Source: Natrinema salifodinae (lineage in GTDB: Archaea > Halobacteriota > Halobacteria > Halobacteriales > Natrialbaceae). From it: DNA of 64,000 nucleotides. Below, piece after piece: positions 35,122-44,559 of this stretch (the first letter of the stretch is position 1; each line of letters begins with the position of its first letter). Below the pieces are notes generated by a model that was not told the DNA's origin, made no database searches, and saw only the letters and a program-made list of their open reading frames with translations. The stretch lies in contig NZ_FOIS01000005.1 in assembly GCF_900110455.1 (NCBI RefSeq), forward strand, positions 124,001-188,000. The letters run 5' to 3'. Both the position numbers and the translations under genes were made by a program.

Positions 35122-38118
35122 ATGGCTGTTGAGAAGCCCCCAGGTGGCCTGCACAACTACGAGGAGTTCCGTGACGAACTCGATCACGACGACGGCGACG
35201 TCCGCGAGTACGCGGACCTCGCGGGCGACCTCCGATCGGTCGTCGAAGGGGAGGTGCGCTTCGACGAGTACGCCCAGGTGTTGTACGCGACCGACGGCAG
35301 CATCTACCAGGCGCGTCCGGCGGGCGCCGTTCTCCCTCGCGACGTCGAAGACGTTCGCAACGCCGTGCGCGTCGCGGCCGACCACGACGTTCCAGTCATC
35401 GCGCGGGGGGCCGGGTCGTCGCTCGGCGGGCAGACGGTGGGGTCAGGGTGCGTCGTGCTCGACATGACGGTCTACATGGACGACATCCTCGAGGTCGACG
35501 TCGAGCGCCAGCGGGCGCGCGTCCAACCGGGGGTCGTTCAGGATCACCTCGACGAGCACCTCGAACGGGACGGACTCAAATTCGCGCCCGACCCCGCCTC
35601 GTCGAACCGGGCGACGATCGGCGGCGGCATCGGGAACAACTCGACCGGCGCGCACTCGGTCCGGTACGGCATCACCGACGCCTACACCGAGGAGCTGACG
35701 GTCGTCCTCGCCGACGGCTCGCTGATTCACACCCGCGAGGTCGTCCTCGACTCCGATGAGTGGGACGAGATCGTGTCGAAGGACGACCGCGAGGCGGAGA
35801 TCTACCGGACCGTTCGCGCCCTCGTCGAGGAGAACGCCGACGAGATCGAACAGCGGTATCCGGAACTCAAGCGCAACGTCTCCGGCTACAACCTCAACAA
35901 GGTGATCGACGAGAACGAGGACGGCGAGGCGGTCATCAACCTCTCGAAACTGTTCGTCGGCGCCGAATCGACCCTCGGCGTGGTCGTCGAGGCCGAACTC
36001 AGCCTGGTGACCCTGCCCGAGGAGACGGCGCTCGTCCTCTACTGTTTCGAGGACCTGATCGACGCGCTCAAAGCGGTCCCCGAAGCCCTCGAGTTCGATC
36101 CCAGCGCCGTCGAGCTGATGGACGAGGAGCTGTTCCGGCTCGCTCGCGAGTCCGAACAGTTCTCCCGCTACGAGGAGCCGATCCCCGACGGGGCGGCCGC
36201 GGCGCTGATGCTGGAGTACGACTCCGAGCTCCACGACGACTTCGAGGCGGCGATCGGGCGGACGAACGCCCACTTCGTCGACGAGGGCGACGCCTTCGAG
36301 GCGATGGAAGCGTACACCGAGGAAGACCAGGCGGACCTCTGGAAGCTCCGCAAGGCGGCCATTCCGCTGTTGATGAGCCTCGAAGGCGATCCGAAGCCGT
36401 ACCCGTTCATCGAGGACGCGACGGTGCCACCCGCGGAGCTCGCCGAGTACGTCGAGCAGTTCATGGACGTCCTCGAGGACCACGACACCTCCGCGGCCTA
36501 CTTCGCGCACGCGGGGAGCGGAACGCTGCACATCCGGCCGATCCTCAACCTGAAGGACGAGGAGGGGATCGAGACGATGCAGTCGATCACCGAGGACGTG
36601 ACCGACCTGGTCCTCGAACACGACGGGTCGTTCTCCGGGGAGCACGGCGACGGACTCGCGCGGACGGCGTTCAATCCGAAGATGTACGGCGACGACCTCT
36701 GGGCGGCCTTCCAGGAGGTCAAGTCCGTCTTCGACCCCGACTGGCGGATGAATCCGGGGAAGGTCGTCTACACCGACGAGGCGCCGACGGACATGCGCGA
36801 GACTCTGCGGTACGGGGACGCTTACACCTCGATCGAGCCCCAGACGAAGCTGGACTTCTCGGACGAGGGCGGGTTCTCGAACCTGGTGGAACTGTGCAAC
36901 GGCTGCGGGACTTGCCGGCAGACCGACGACGTGATGTGTCCGACCTACCGCGGGATGAAAGACGAGATCGCGACGACCCGCGGTCGGGCGAACATGCTCC
37001 GGGCGGCCATCTCCGGCGAGCTCCCCGAGGAGGAGCTGTACTCCGAGCGCTTCCAGAAGGAAGTGCTGGACCTCTGTGTCGGCTGCAAGGGCTGTAAGAG
37101 CGACTGCCCGACCGGGGTCGACCTGGCGAAGCTCAAGGCCGAGACCAAGTACCAGTACTACGACCGCGAGGGCATCGGGCTGCGAGAGCGGCTGTTCGGC
37201 AACATCGACGCGCTCTCGCGGCTCGGAAGCGCGCTCGCGCCGCTCTCGAACGTCGGCCGGAAGCTTCCCGGAAGTCGTCTCCTGATGGAGACGGTCGCCG
37301 GAATCGCGCCCGAACGCGAACTCCCATCGTTCCGGCGGGAGTCGCTGCAGGACTGGTACGCGAAACGCGGACCGCGGGTGAGCCCGCAGGCGGCCGACCG
37401 GAAGGTGGTGCTGTTCCCCGACACCTACACGAACTACAACTACCCCCGTCCCGGGAAGGCCGCCGTGCGCGTGCTCGAGTCGGCCGGCGTCCACGTCGAG
37501 ATCCCCGACGACGTCGCCCCGAGCGGCCGGGCGGCGTACTCGGTCGGCATGCTCGACGCTGCCGAACAGCGCGCCCGGAAAAATATCGACCTGTTCACCG
37601 AGTACATCGATGACGGGTACGAGATCATCGCCGTCGAGCCGTCCGACGCCGTCGCGTTTCAGGACGAGTACCTCGATCTGGTGCCGACGGCGGACGCGGA
37701 GCGGGTCGCTGCACACGCGTACGGAATCAGCGAGTACGTGGACACGTACCGCCTCGTCGAGCAGCTTCCCCTCGACGAGACGGACGAGACCCTCGCGTAC
37801 CACGGCCACTGCCACCAGAAGGCGACCGGGAAGGACCACCACGCCGTCGGCGTGCTCCGGCGGGCCGGCTACGCCGTCGATCCGATCGAGTCCAGCTGCT
37901 GTGGCATGGCCGGCTCGTTCGGCTACGAAGCCGAACACTACGACCTCTCGAAGGCGATCGGCGAGCGCCTCTACGAGAAGTTAGACGAGAGCGACGGATC
38001 GCCGGTCGCGCCTGGCGCGTCCTGTCGGAGCCAGATCGGCGATCGGGAGAGCCGCGACGAGCGGCCGCCCCATCCGATCGAGAAGGTGAACGAGCTGCTT
38101 ACGGCGCGAGGGTCGTAG
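35122..38118 (+). CDS. FAD-linked oxidase fused to Fe-S/CCG protein (D-lactate or glycolate dehydrogenase type), paralogue
   Basis: The 998-residue protein has the same build as the product of 28160-31126. The PCMH FAD domain shows VPVIARGAGSSLGGQTVGSG and GGGIGNNSTGAHSVRYG; the oxidase domain SGEHGDGLARTAFN. Fe-S motifs are CNGCGTCRQ near 592 and CVGCKGCKSDCP near 652. CCG motifs are HGHCHQKATGKDHH near 894 and SCCGMAGSFGYEAEH near 926. It should oxidise a D-2-hydroxyacid at the membrane. A 55-bp stretch at 37830-37884 is identical to 30853-30907. The downstream lactate permease suggests D-lactate as substrate, but glycolate is possible. Confidence 0.9.
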   Translation: MAVEKPPGGLHNYEEFRDELDHDDGDVREYADLAGDLRSVVEGEVRFDEYAQVLYATDGSIYQARPAGAVLPRDVEDVRNAVRVAADHDVPVIARGAGSSLGGQTVGSGCVVLDMTVYMDDILEVDVERQRARVQPGVVQDHLDEHLERDGLKFAPDPASSNRATIGGGIGNNSTGAHSVRYGITDAYTEELTVVLADGSLIHTREVVLDSDEWDEIVSKDDREAEIYRTVRALVEENADEIEQRYPELKRNVSGYNLNKVIDENEDGEAVINLSKLFVGAESTLGVVVEAELSLVTLPEETALVLYCFEDLIDALKAVPEALEFDPSAVELMDEELFRLARESEQFSRYEEPIPDGAAAALMLEYDSELHDDFEAAIGRTNAHFVDEGDAFEAMEAYTEEDQADLWKLRKAAIPLLMSLEGDPKPYPFIEDATVPPAELAEYVEQFMDVLEDHDTSAAYFAHAGSGTLHIRPILNLKDEEGIETMQSITEDVTDLVLEHDGSFSGEHGDGLARTAFNPKMYGDDLWAAFQEVKSVFDPDWRMNPGKVVYTDEAPTDMRETLRYGDAYTSIEPQTKLDFSDEGGFSNLVELCNGCGTCRQTDDVMCPTYRGMKDEIATTRGRANMLRAAISGELPEEELYSERFQKEVLDLCVGCKGCKSDCPTGVDLAKLKAETKYQYYDREGIGLRERLFGNIDALSRLGSALAPLSNVGRKLPGSRLLMETVAGIAPERELPSFRRESLQDWYAKRGPRVSPQAADRKVVLFPDTYTNYNYPRPGKAAVRVLESAGVHVEIPDDVAPSGRAAYSVGMLDAAEQRARKNIDLFTEYIDDGYEIIAVEPSDAVAFQDEYLDLVPTADAERVAAHAYGISEYVDTYRLVEQLPLDETDETLAYHGHCHQKATGKDHHAVGVLRRAGYAVDPIESSCCGMAGSFGYEAEHYDLSKAIGERLYEKLDESDGSPVAPGASCRSQIGDRESRDERPPHPIEKVNELLTARGS

Positions 38119-38354
38119 GTCGTCCGCATCGGTTATTTCGGGCTTTTCTGGGCTCCGAACCGCCTCGATTCCGCTTGAGTCCCGTCGGTTACGGTTCCCG
38201 GCGGACGCGATCGGACCGATAGCGGCTGATTTTACGTTCGGCCTCGAATTCGTTTCGCGCGGTACTCGAGTCGCTCATCGCTTCGGCGACCCGGACGCGA
38301 ACTGAGTGCCGGGCGGACGAAAACGAAAAAACCGACCGCGGGTCGGCCGATCGC

Positions 38355-40076
38355 CTAGAAGACGTCGAAGACCGACGGCAGCACGTCGGGCATGACGTAC
38401 ACGAAGACCATCGCCCAGAAGCCGACGAACACCGCGTAGTAGACCAGCGGGATCAGGTTCAGCCGCATGACCCGCCCCTCCTGGCCGACCAGGCCGACCG
38501 TCGCGAGCGCCGCGACCAGATTGTGAATCGCGACGAGGTTCCCGATCGCGCCGCCGACGGCCTGGGCACCGACGATGATCTGGGTCGGCAGGCCCAGCTC
38601 CGTCGCCGCTTCGAACTGGAACGTCCCGAAGGTGATGTTCGACGCCGTGTTCGACCCCGTCATCGCCGCGGCGAGCGCACCGATCAACGCGGCGATGGCG
38701 GGATAGACCGGTCCGAACGCGTTCGCCGTCGAGACGGCGAGCACCTCGATCATGCTCCCGACCGCCGGCGCGCCGGGCGCCTCGCCGGACAGGAGCATCA
38801 CCTGCACCATCGCGATGACGAACACGAGCGCGATAAAGGGCGAGACGATTTTTTCGGCGGCCTCGCGCCAGGCCTGTCCGACCTGGTCGCCGTTCATGCC
38901 GAACAGCGGGATGGCGATGAGCGCGCTGACGACCAGCCACATCCCGGGTGCGTGTCCCCACGCGATCGCCGCGCTGTGTGGCGTCCCCAGGATACTCGCC
39001 CACTCGATGACGAACAGCGAACTGTTGAAGAACTCCGTGATGGGGTCGATCACGCGGGTGATGACCAGCAACACGACGAGGAAGAGGTACGGCGACCAGG
39101 CCTTGAACAGCGACATCGATCGACCGCCGTCGGCGGCGGCCCCGGGTTGGGCCCCGTTCTCGCCCGGTTCGATCGTCCCGACCCAGGAGTCCGGCCACTC
39201 CTCCCGGGGCGGGAAGTCCCACTTCTCGTCCGGGAGGAAGTACCCCGCCTTGAGCGTCGGCACCACGATCGCGGCGCCGACCATCGACCCGATCAGCGAC
39301 GGGAACTCGGCGGTGAGGAACCAGGCCGAGAGCCAGTAGGGAATCGCGAACGCGACCCCCGCGAACAGGCAGAGGGGCCAGACGTCCAGCGCCGGTTGTA
39401 TCGATCGCTCCTCACCGAAGAAGTACACGACCATTCCGACCGCGAACAACGGCATGACGAACCCGACCAGCGCGTGATACGTCGCCGCCCACGCGGCGAC
39501 CTGGACCGAGTACTCGGCGACGGTCATCCCCTGTGATTCGATCGCCTCCTGCGCGAAGGAGACGCTCGAGAGCGGCTGTTGGATACCGACGATGATCGGC
39601 GTCCCCACCGCGCCGTAGGTCACGGCGATGATGTGTCCGATGATGGCCGCGATCACGGCCGCGAGCGCCGGGAAGCCGAGCGCGAGCAACAGCGGCGCAA
39701 CGACCGCGGCGGGCGTCCCGAACCCGGCGGCGCCCTCGATGAACGTCGCGAGCAGGAAGCCGAGAAGGACGATCTGGACGCGCCGGTCGTCGGATATCGT
39801 CGCGAATCCGCGATTGATCCGCTCGAACGCGCCGGCTTGCATCAGCGTATAGAGCAGGACGAGCGCCCCGAACACGATCCAGAGGATCTCGAGGGCCGTC
39901 ATCACGCCCACCATCGACGCGGCCGCGAGATACTCGGGCGGGTTGTTCCACACGAGGTACCCGACGGCGAGCGCGACGAGCCAGGCGATCGGCATCGCGC
40001 GCGTCGCCGGCCACAGCAGCCCGACGATCAGAACGGCGACGATCAGCAGCGGCAACGCCGCAGCGATGGTCTCCAT
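38355..40076 (-). CDS. lctP: L-lactate permease family transporter (LctP/LldP)
   Basis: The 573-residue protein has 13-14 membrane helices and the family texts FEGAAGFGTPAAVVAPLLLA-like (FIEGAAGFGTPAAVVAPLLL), FNSSLFVIEWASILGTPHSA, LLSGEAPGAPAVGSMIEV and MTGSNTASNITFGTFQ. LctP proteins carry lactate and glycolate with protons. The ATG at 40076 is chosen over two GTG codons before it. It converges on the flavin dehydrogenase gene, so uptake and oxidation are coded together. An inverted repeat lies about 120 bp upstream. Confidence 0.92.
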   Translation of the reverse strand: METIAAALPLLIVAVLIVGLLWPATRAMPIAWLVALAVGYLVWNNPPEYLAAASMVGVMTALEILWIVFGALVLLYTLMQAGAFERINRGFATISDDRRVQIVLLGFLLATFIEGAAGFGTPAAVVAPLLLALGFPALAAVIAAIIGHIIAVTYGAVGTPIIVGIQQPLSSVSFAQEAIESQGMTVAEYSVQVAAWAATYHALVGFVMPLFAVGMVVYFFGEERSIQPALDVWPLCLFAGVAFAIPYWLSAWFLTAEFPSLIGSMVGAAIVVPTLKAGYFLPDEKWDFPPREEWPDSWVGTIEPGENGAQPGAAADGGRSMSLFKAWSPYLFLVVLLVITRVIDPITEFFNSSLFVIEWASILGTPHSAAIAWGHAPGMWLVVSALIAIPLFGMNGDQVGQAWREAAEKIVSPFIALVFVIAMVQVMLLSGEAPGAPAVGSMIEVLAVSTANAFGPVYPAIAALIGALAAAMTGSNTASNITFGTFQFEAATELGLPTQIIVGAQAVGGAIGNLVAIHNLVAALATVGLVGQEGRVMRLNLIPLVYYAVFVGFWAMVFVYVMPDVLPSVFDVF

Positions 40077-40533
40077 CACCACGTCTCACTCACCCCCGCA
40101 AAACCGGCCGACCGAACGATTGCACTCCCTGTACCCGGATTCGAATCGAGTGATATCCCTGGCTTACCGTACATTGCGAACGCCCCACACGCACGTATCA
40201 TAATGGAATTAATAAAGATGATGGTGATACGTCCAACGCATCCGATGGCGAATGAAGGGGAGAACGCTCAAATATGACTCCCGGATACAACTGGGGAAAT
40301 GTGCGGACACCGACCGCACGCTATCGGGAAGCAGTCGTTCGTCATCGCCACGCTCAGAGTCCGCTCGTGGAGCGCGGAGAATCGGATCTCTGACACCTGG
40401 AGGGTCAGATACCGCACGGGTCCCGTACCGTGATGGTGCCCGTCGCTCCGTTGCCGTCCCTGAAGCCGTTACGAGAGCCCGCCAAGACTCCGTCCGGGTA
40501 CCCCCTGTCGACCGACAGCGAGCGCTCGACCGC
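40077..40533. other. Intergenic region upstream of lctP
   Basis: The only structure seen is the ACGTATCA/TGATACGT inverted repeat around an AT-rich core (40193-40232). The remainder shows no coding frame. Confidence 0.5.
40193..40232. promoter_or_regulatory. Inverted repeat around a TATA-like core upstream of lctP
   Basis: ACGTATCA (40193-40200) is exactly complementary to TGATACGT (40225-40232). The 24-bp spacer contains AATTAATAAAG. A transcription factor binding both arms would bracket a promoter reading towards lctP. Confidence 0.55.
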
Positions 40534-41256
40534 TCACTCGTCTCGGCCGACGACCGAATTACGGAGCGTTCCGACGCCCTCGTACGTGATTTCGACGGTG
40601 TCACCGGGTTCGATGAGTCCGGGATTCGCGGGACTCCCGAACGCGACGACGTCGCCTGGTCGGAACGTGAATCGCTTCGAGAGATACGAGATGATTTCGT
40701 ACGGATCGAACAGCATCAGTTCGGTGTTCGCGTCCTGTCGTCGCTCGTCGTTCACGTCGGTCCACATGTCGATGTCGGTCGGATCGACGTCGGTCTCGAT
40801 CCACGGGCCGAGCGGCCCGGAGCCGTCGAAGGCTTTCCGTGCGGTTCGGCCCTGTTGGTCGAGCGCGTCCACGTCGTTCATAATCGTGTAGCCGCGAACG
40901 ACCGCCGGGACCTCGTCTTCGGAGACGTCGTGACAGGGTTCGTCGATGACGGCCGCGAGTTCCCCGGCGTAGGTCAGTTCGTCCGTGAATGCGGGAGAGA
41001 TGATCGGTTCCTCGTGTGCCAGGAGCGATGCGGGCGGTTTGATGAAGAAGTCGGGTTCTTCGGGCCGTTCGTACTCCATCTGGTCCAACGTCGCCGCGTA
41101 GTTGCGCCCGACGCAATACAGCGCCGAGGGATCACAGGGCGGAAGGAAGTCGCCGTCGGCGCTCACCTCGTAGGTGCCATCATCGGTCCGCACGATACCG
41201 TCTTCGTACCGTCCAGTAACCGGTCCGTCGGAAGTCGCGATCCGTGCGAGTCGCAT
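40534..41256 (-). CDS. Fumarylacetoacetate hydrolase (FAH) family protein
   Basis: The 240-residue protein begins with MRLARIA and shows the FAH catalytic core: CVGRNYAATLDQM, DFFIKPPASLLAHEEPI, ELAAVIDEPCHDVSEDE and GYTIMNDVDALDQQGRTARK, followed by GPLGPWIETD. Metal ligands are the Glu and Asp residues of these segments. Members hydrolyse, hydrate or decarboxylate acyl pyruvates, including sugar-acid and aromatic breakdown products. It stands alone between lctP and the iteron region. The substrate is unknown. Confidence 0.85.
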   Translation of the reverse strand: MRLARIATSDGPVTGRYEDGIVRTDDGTYEVSADGDFLPPCDPSALYCVGRNYAATLDQMEYERPEEPDFFIKPPASLLAHEEPIISPAFTDELTYAGELAAVIDEPCHDVSEDEVPAVVRGYTIMNDVDALDQQGRTARKAFDGSGPLGPWIETDVDPTDIDMWTDVNDERRQDANTELMLFDPYEIISYLSKRFTFRPGDVVAFGSPANPGLIEPGDTVEITYEGVGTLRNSVVGRDE

Positions 41257-41503
41257 ATCGGGTGTGACGAGTCCAAGAGGGTAGGTTTACCGGTTCGATT
41301 TCGGAGATGTTCGCCGACGATGACACACGGACACGAATGCGCGAGCGGCGAGCCGTGATCGCGATCCGGAACGCGAGCGATCGCGCGCCGTCAGCGGTAC
41401 GCCGTTCCGAACGTCGGCTAGCCACGAAATCCTATATCGAAAGTGTTCTCGAATATGCAGACCCGTTAGCTATGAGAGTTGGGATCTTTCCCTATACATA
41501 TCC

Positions 41504-41542
41504 ACAAGCCTAACTAGTTAGTATAATCGGTTGAGCTTAGCA
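41504..41542. repeat. 13-bp iteron array C1 (three units)
   Basis: Units are ACAAGCCTAACTA, GTTAGTATAATCG and GTTGAGCTTAGCA, in one register. Confidence 0.7.
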
Positions 41543-41587
41543 TCTAGGCGATGCTTACAGCCCATCTCCGTGACCCTTCGAAGAAGA

Positions 41588-41652
41588 GAGATTCTAACTG
41601 AGAAGTCGTTCAGGTTGGGAAATTCAGTTAGGTTGATTAGTTAGTCTAACCA
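41588..41652. repeat. 13-bp iteron array C2 (five units)
   Basis: Five tandem units: GAGATTCTAACTG, AGAAGTCGTTCAG, GTTGGGAAATTCA, GTTAGGTTGATTA and GTTAGTCTAACCA. The last is a full consensus unit with an 11-bp GTTAGnCTAAC palindrome. Confidence 0.78.
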
Positions 41653-41706
41653 GTGAAGACGGAGGATAACGTGATAGGGAGCCGATCTCTCGAAGTAGTC
41701 TTTCCC

Positions 41707-41732
41707 ATCAGCCTAACTCATCGGACTAACCG
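41707..41732. repeat. 13-bp iteron array C3 (two units)
   Basis: Units are ATCAGCCTAACTC and ATCGGACTAACCG, with CTAAC cores 13 bp apart. The left end of an IS6 remnant lies about 32 bp to the right. Confidence 0.72.
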
Positions 41733-41819
41733 AGTAAAGGGATGATGAGTGGTCGCTCTGATCGGCATCGTCTAGTTAGGCTAGTTTGAGGAACGAGCAG
41801 GTCAGAGAGTGAGTTTGGC

Positions 41820-42235
41820 ATGTTGCTCGCAGACCTGCTCAGCGAATGCTACGCGGCTGAATTTGATAAATCTTGAGAGCGTGAGCGGAGGGCGACGCCC
41901 GTCAGGGTGTTCGCCGTCCGGCTTCACGCAACCGGCTGTTCGCTCCGGGAGATATAAGCAATCCTTCGCTTGTTTGGTGTAAAACGTTCTCATCAAGCAA
42001 TCTGGCACTGGGCTCATCGGCTGGCTGACAGCGTTTCAGACTCGCCGCCGCCCACGAGAGCGAAGCTCTCGTGCGGCCTATCAGAACGCGACGCGTTCTG
42101 AGGACGGCGAAGCCGTCACAGGTCGTTATTGGTGAAAACCTGTCAAGATTAACGCCGACTGGTCTTGGGCGTACGCTGCAATAGGCATGGATTTACCGCT
42201 TATTCTCGATATCGCAGTGTTCGGATAACAAGGTA
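41820..42235 (+). pseudogene. IS6-family transposase fragment with stops
   Basis: Translation from the ATG at 41820 gives MLLADLLSECYAAEFDKS, a stop, then RATPVRVFAVRLHATGCSLR, another stop, and RLFGVKRSHQAIWHWAHRLA. After the three-hairpin module the frame changes and a 2-base loss occurs in the region of the first catalytic Asp. The homology ends near 42235. It cannot encode an active enzyme. Confidence 0.8.
42053..42117. repeat. 65-bp three-hairpin module (copy 2)
   Basis: CACGAGAGC-GAA-GCTCTCGTG (42053-42073), CAGAACGC-GAC-GCGTTCTG (42082-42100) and GACGGC-GAA-GCCGTC (42103-42117). Same order, length and place in the transposase as the other two copies. Confidence 0.8.
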
Positions 42236-42667
42236 CTGATCTAGTAATTAGGGAGGCGGCGTCCTGTTCGATGATTCGAGGTAACGCTATGGCTGCTTCA
42301 GAGGGATTGGCCTCTGTATCGACCGAAACGTAATCGAATTCTTGATCGGCATCTTGTCGCATTTTCTTCTTCAGTCGTAATTTCGAGTCCGATGTTGTGA
42401 GTTTGCCCACGGGATCATCGGCCCTGAAAGCGGACGGCCTATACCGATAATTGCCGTGTTCTCATTCCCCAGAGCTAACTAAACACCCGGCAAAAGGCGT
42501 TCCTGCTCTACCGCTGTAATAATTTTTCCGCCGGTTCATGTGCACAGGTATCACGTAACACGGGGAGTTATGAAGGTTTAGATGTATTATAACCCGCCAT
42601 ATAGCGGAGAATATTGCCACGGGGTGGGGAAATATATTCTACGACAGTTGTTATCACACCGGGTATA
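42236..42667. other. Gene-poor stretch upstream of the acyl-CoA ligase
   Basis: A minus-strand frame (about 42410 to 42230, beginning MGKLTTSDSKLRLKKKMRQD) runs into the IS remnant and may be the stub of a gene broken by it; it is not recognised. A palindrome CCGC-CATATA-GCGG (42594-42607) and a TATA box precede the ligase gene. Confidence 0.5.
42627..42640 (+). promoter_or_regulatory. TATA box of the acyl-CoA ligase gene
   Basis: GGGGAAATATATTC lies about 33 bp before the ATG at 42668. The CCGC/GCGG palindrome 20 bp further upstream could be the site of the neighbouring IclR regulator. Confidence 0.5.
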
Positions 42668-44191
42668 ATGCTCTTCCCGCGCTTGTTCAAACAGTCAGTC
42701 GCACGAACTCCAGATCGAGTCGCAGTCGTCAATCTCGGTACTAACGAAACATTCACCTACCGGGAATTAGCAGAGGCGGTTTACTCAGTCGCGAATGGAC
42801 TTGAAGAGCGGGGCATCGAACCGGGTGATAGACTCACGATCTGTATGGGGAACCGTCCAGAGCACGTCATCACATTTCTCGCAACGCAACTGATCGGTGC
42901 TGTCGCGGTTCCGTTTAACTTTCGTGTCTCGGCAGACGGCGTGACGTACCATGTCAACAATTCAAAGTCAAAGCTACTGCTGTACGATACCTTCTCGAAG
43001 GATGCAGTCGAAACAGCAGCGGGTGATCTTGACGTTCCGCTGATCTATGTGGGAGACGATCCAGCGGACAGAGGGACCTCGTTTGAATCGCTGCTCGACG
43101 TGAGTTCCACCGAACCGCCGATTCAGGTCACGGAAGACGATCCGAGCGTGATGCTGTATAGCTCCGGAACGACTGGCGATCCAAAGGGAATTCCGCTCGA
43201 TCATCGAGCAACGACTGCTCGAACGCTTGTGAATGCAATGGGGCAGCGATACTACCTCGGCGAGACCATCCTCGGAGTTATGCCGCTGTATCACACGGTC
43301 GGGCTACATGGTGTTCTCTGTGACGTCCTGGGGATGAGCGGAACATATCTCTGTCAGCCCCAGCTTGATCCCGAACAATGCGTTCGAGCGATTCCCGAAT
43401 GGGATGTCACTGCGCTCCACGAGGCGCCGACTATCTTCCACCAATACCTCAAGACGGACACAATCGAGGAAGTCGACCTGAGTTCCGTCAGCGCGGTTGG
43501 GTTCTCGGGAGCACCGATGAGTAGCAGCGTCTTCGAAGCGGTCATCGACGTGTTCGAGCCGGATCACGTCGCGAATCTCTACGGGACGACGGAGGCGTAC
43601 GGTACGCTCGCGTACGAGGCCCTCGAGAAGGGAGACGATCCGACGACGGCAGGCCCGGCGAACGTGTTCTTCGAAACGCGTATCGTCGACGTCAGTGCGA
43701 TCGATCCGGATGCAACAGTCGATCCGGGTATTGAAGGCGAACTCATTGTGAACACGGAGTCGCCAGTTGCGTTCGACGGCTACTGGAACAAACCGGAGCA
43801 GACGGAAGCAGTCATTCAGGACGGGTGGTTCTTTACCGGTGACGCAGCGTACGAGACCGACGAAAGGAACATCGTTATCACGGGACGGACAGATGATATG
43901 ATTATTAGCGGAGGCGAAAATATTCATCCGGCAAACGTGGAGGATGTGTTAGCCTCCCATCCCAAGATCACTGATGTAGGCATTGTCGGTGTGCCCGATG
44001 AGGAGTGGGGAGAAAAGGTGAAAGCATACATCGTCTCGGACGGGCTCTCGGCCAACAAGTTAGATCAGTGGTGTTTGGAGAACGACGAACTACCGAATTT
44101 CAAACGCCCTCGAGTGTACGAATTCGTCTCGGAACTGCCGCGTAATCCAAGCGGGAAAATCATGCGGTATAAGCTCCAGAATCAAGAGTGA
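42668..44191 (+). CDS. Acyl/aryl-CoA ligase (AMP-binding ANL superfamily)
   Basis: The 507-residue protein has the ANL motifs in order: P-loop VMLYSSGTTGDPKG (about 162-174), LYGTTEAYG (A5), FTGDAAYETDERN (A7), TGRTDDMIISGGENIHPANV (A8) and the C-terminal Lys motif PRNPSGKIMRYKL. It activates a carboxylic acid to acyl-AMP and then the CoA ester. The frame is open to 42614, but the ATG at 42668 has a TATA box at leaderless distance. Codon use is less GC-rich than in the rest of the window. It opens the island with an IclR regulator and a diiron protein; an aromatic or cyclic acid substrate is possible but unproven. Confidence 0.88.
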   Translation: MLFPRLFKQSVARTPDRVAVVNLGTNETFTYRELAEAVYSVANGLEERGIEPGDRLTICMGNRPEHVITFLATQLIGAVAVPFNFRVSADGVTYHVNNSKSKLLLYDTFSKDAVETAAGDLDVPLIYVGDDPADRGTSFESLLDVSSTEPPIQVTEDDPSVMLYSSGTTGDPKGIPLDHRATTARTLVNAMGQRYYLGETILGVMPLYHTVGLHGVLCDVLGMSGTYLCQPQLDPEQCVRAIPEWDVTALHEAPTIFHQYLKTDTIEEVDLSSVSAVGFSGAPMSSSVFEAVIDVFEPDHVANLYGTTEAYGTLAYEALEKGDDPTTAGPANVFFETRIVDVSAIDPDATVDPGIEGELIVNTESPVAFDGYWNKPEQTEAVIQDGWFFTGDAAYETDERNIVITGRTDDMIISGGENIHPANVEDVLASHPKITDVGIVGVPDEEWGEKVKAYIVSDGLSANKLDQWCLENDELPNFKRPRVYEFVSELPRNPSGKIMRYKLQNQE

Positions 44192-44559
44192 TCTCATCCT
44201 AAGTTTCGATCGAGAACACGTCGAATGGTAGGCGCGTATCATTCAAGATAGCACCGTCAGTCATGGCAAAGCATCAGCCATCGAAGAGACAGCTCTATCG
44301 CGCCGCAATGCTTGTTTGAACATGTCGGACTCCTAGCTCGGCTCTCGTCGCTGTAGTAGCGTCTGAATGTCATCGGAAGCCCATATCAATTACAATCGTA
44401 TGGTTGTAATAATAAGGGTGGAAAGCTGTCCGATTTGGTCGAACAGAAACAAGAGGGAGAAGATTTCAGGGGATGCAAACAACTAGCAGAGATAGATGGC
44501 GAGTAGAACTGTCCGAAATAGCCGAACAGTTTATTGTGATTGCTATTGATCTGCACACC
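44192..44559. other. Intergenic region between ligase and IclR genes
   Basis: It holds the dyad at 44389-44410 and AT-rich sequence that should carry the IclR promoter. No gene is seen. Confidence 0.5.
44389..44410. promoter_or_regulatory. Perfect dyad ATTACAA-N8-TTGTAAT
   Basis: The 7-bp arms are exact complements with spacer TCGTATGG. It lies 150 bp upstream of the IclR gene of the island and has relatives at 31683-31702 and 49835-49854. It is a likely operator of the IclR protein or of a paralogue. Confidence 0.58.

Larger units (their letters stand above)
41764..42235. mobile_element. IS6-family remnant, left end kept, 3' part lost
   Basis: The left repeat GGCATCGTCTAGTT (41764-41777) matches 12 of 14 bases of the intact IS6 end at 5930. 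The distance from repeat to transposase start (56 bp) is the same as in that copy. The element stops matching near 42235, in the middle of the transposase catalytic domain. Together with the copy at 46.4-47.2 kb, in the same orientation, it flanks the acyl-CoA ligase island. Confidence 0.75.

Noticed and set aside
41775-41787. A further iteron-like unit GTTAGGCTAGTTT
   Set aside because: It overlaps the left terminal repeat of the IS6 remnant (41764-41777) and is single, so its likeness comes from the IS end.
42230-42410. Minus-strand frame beginning MGKLTTSDSKLRLKKK
   Set aside because: It runs into the IS remnant, has no recognised domain and no clear promoter; it may be a stub of a broken gene but is not supported enough for a call.
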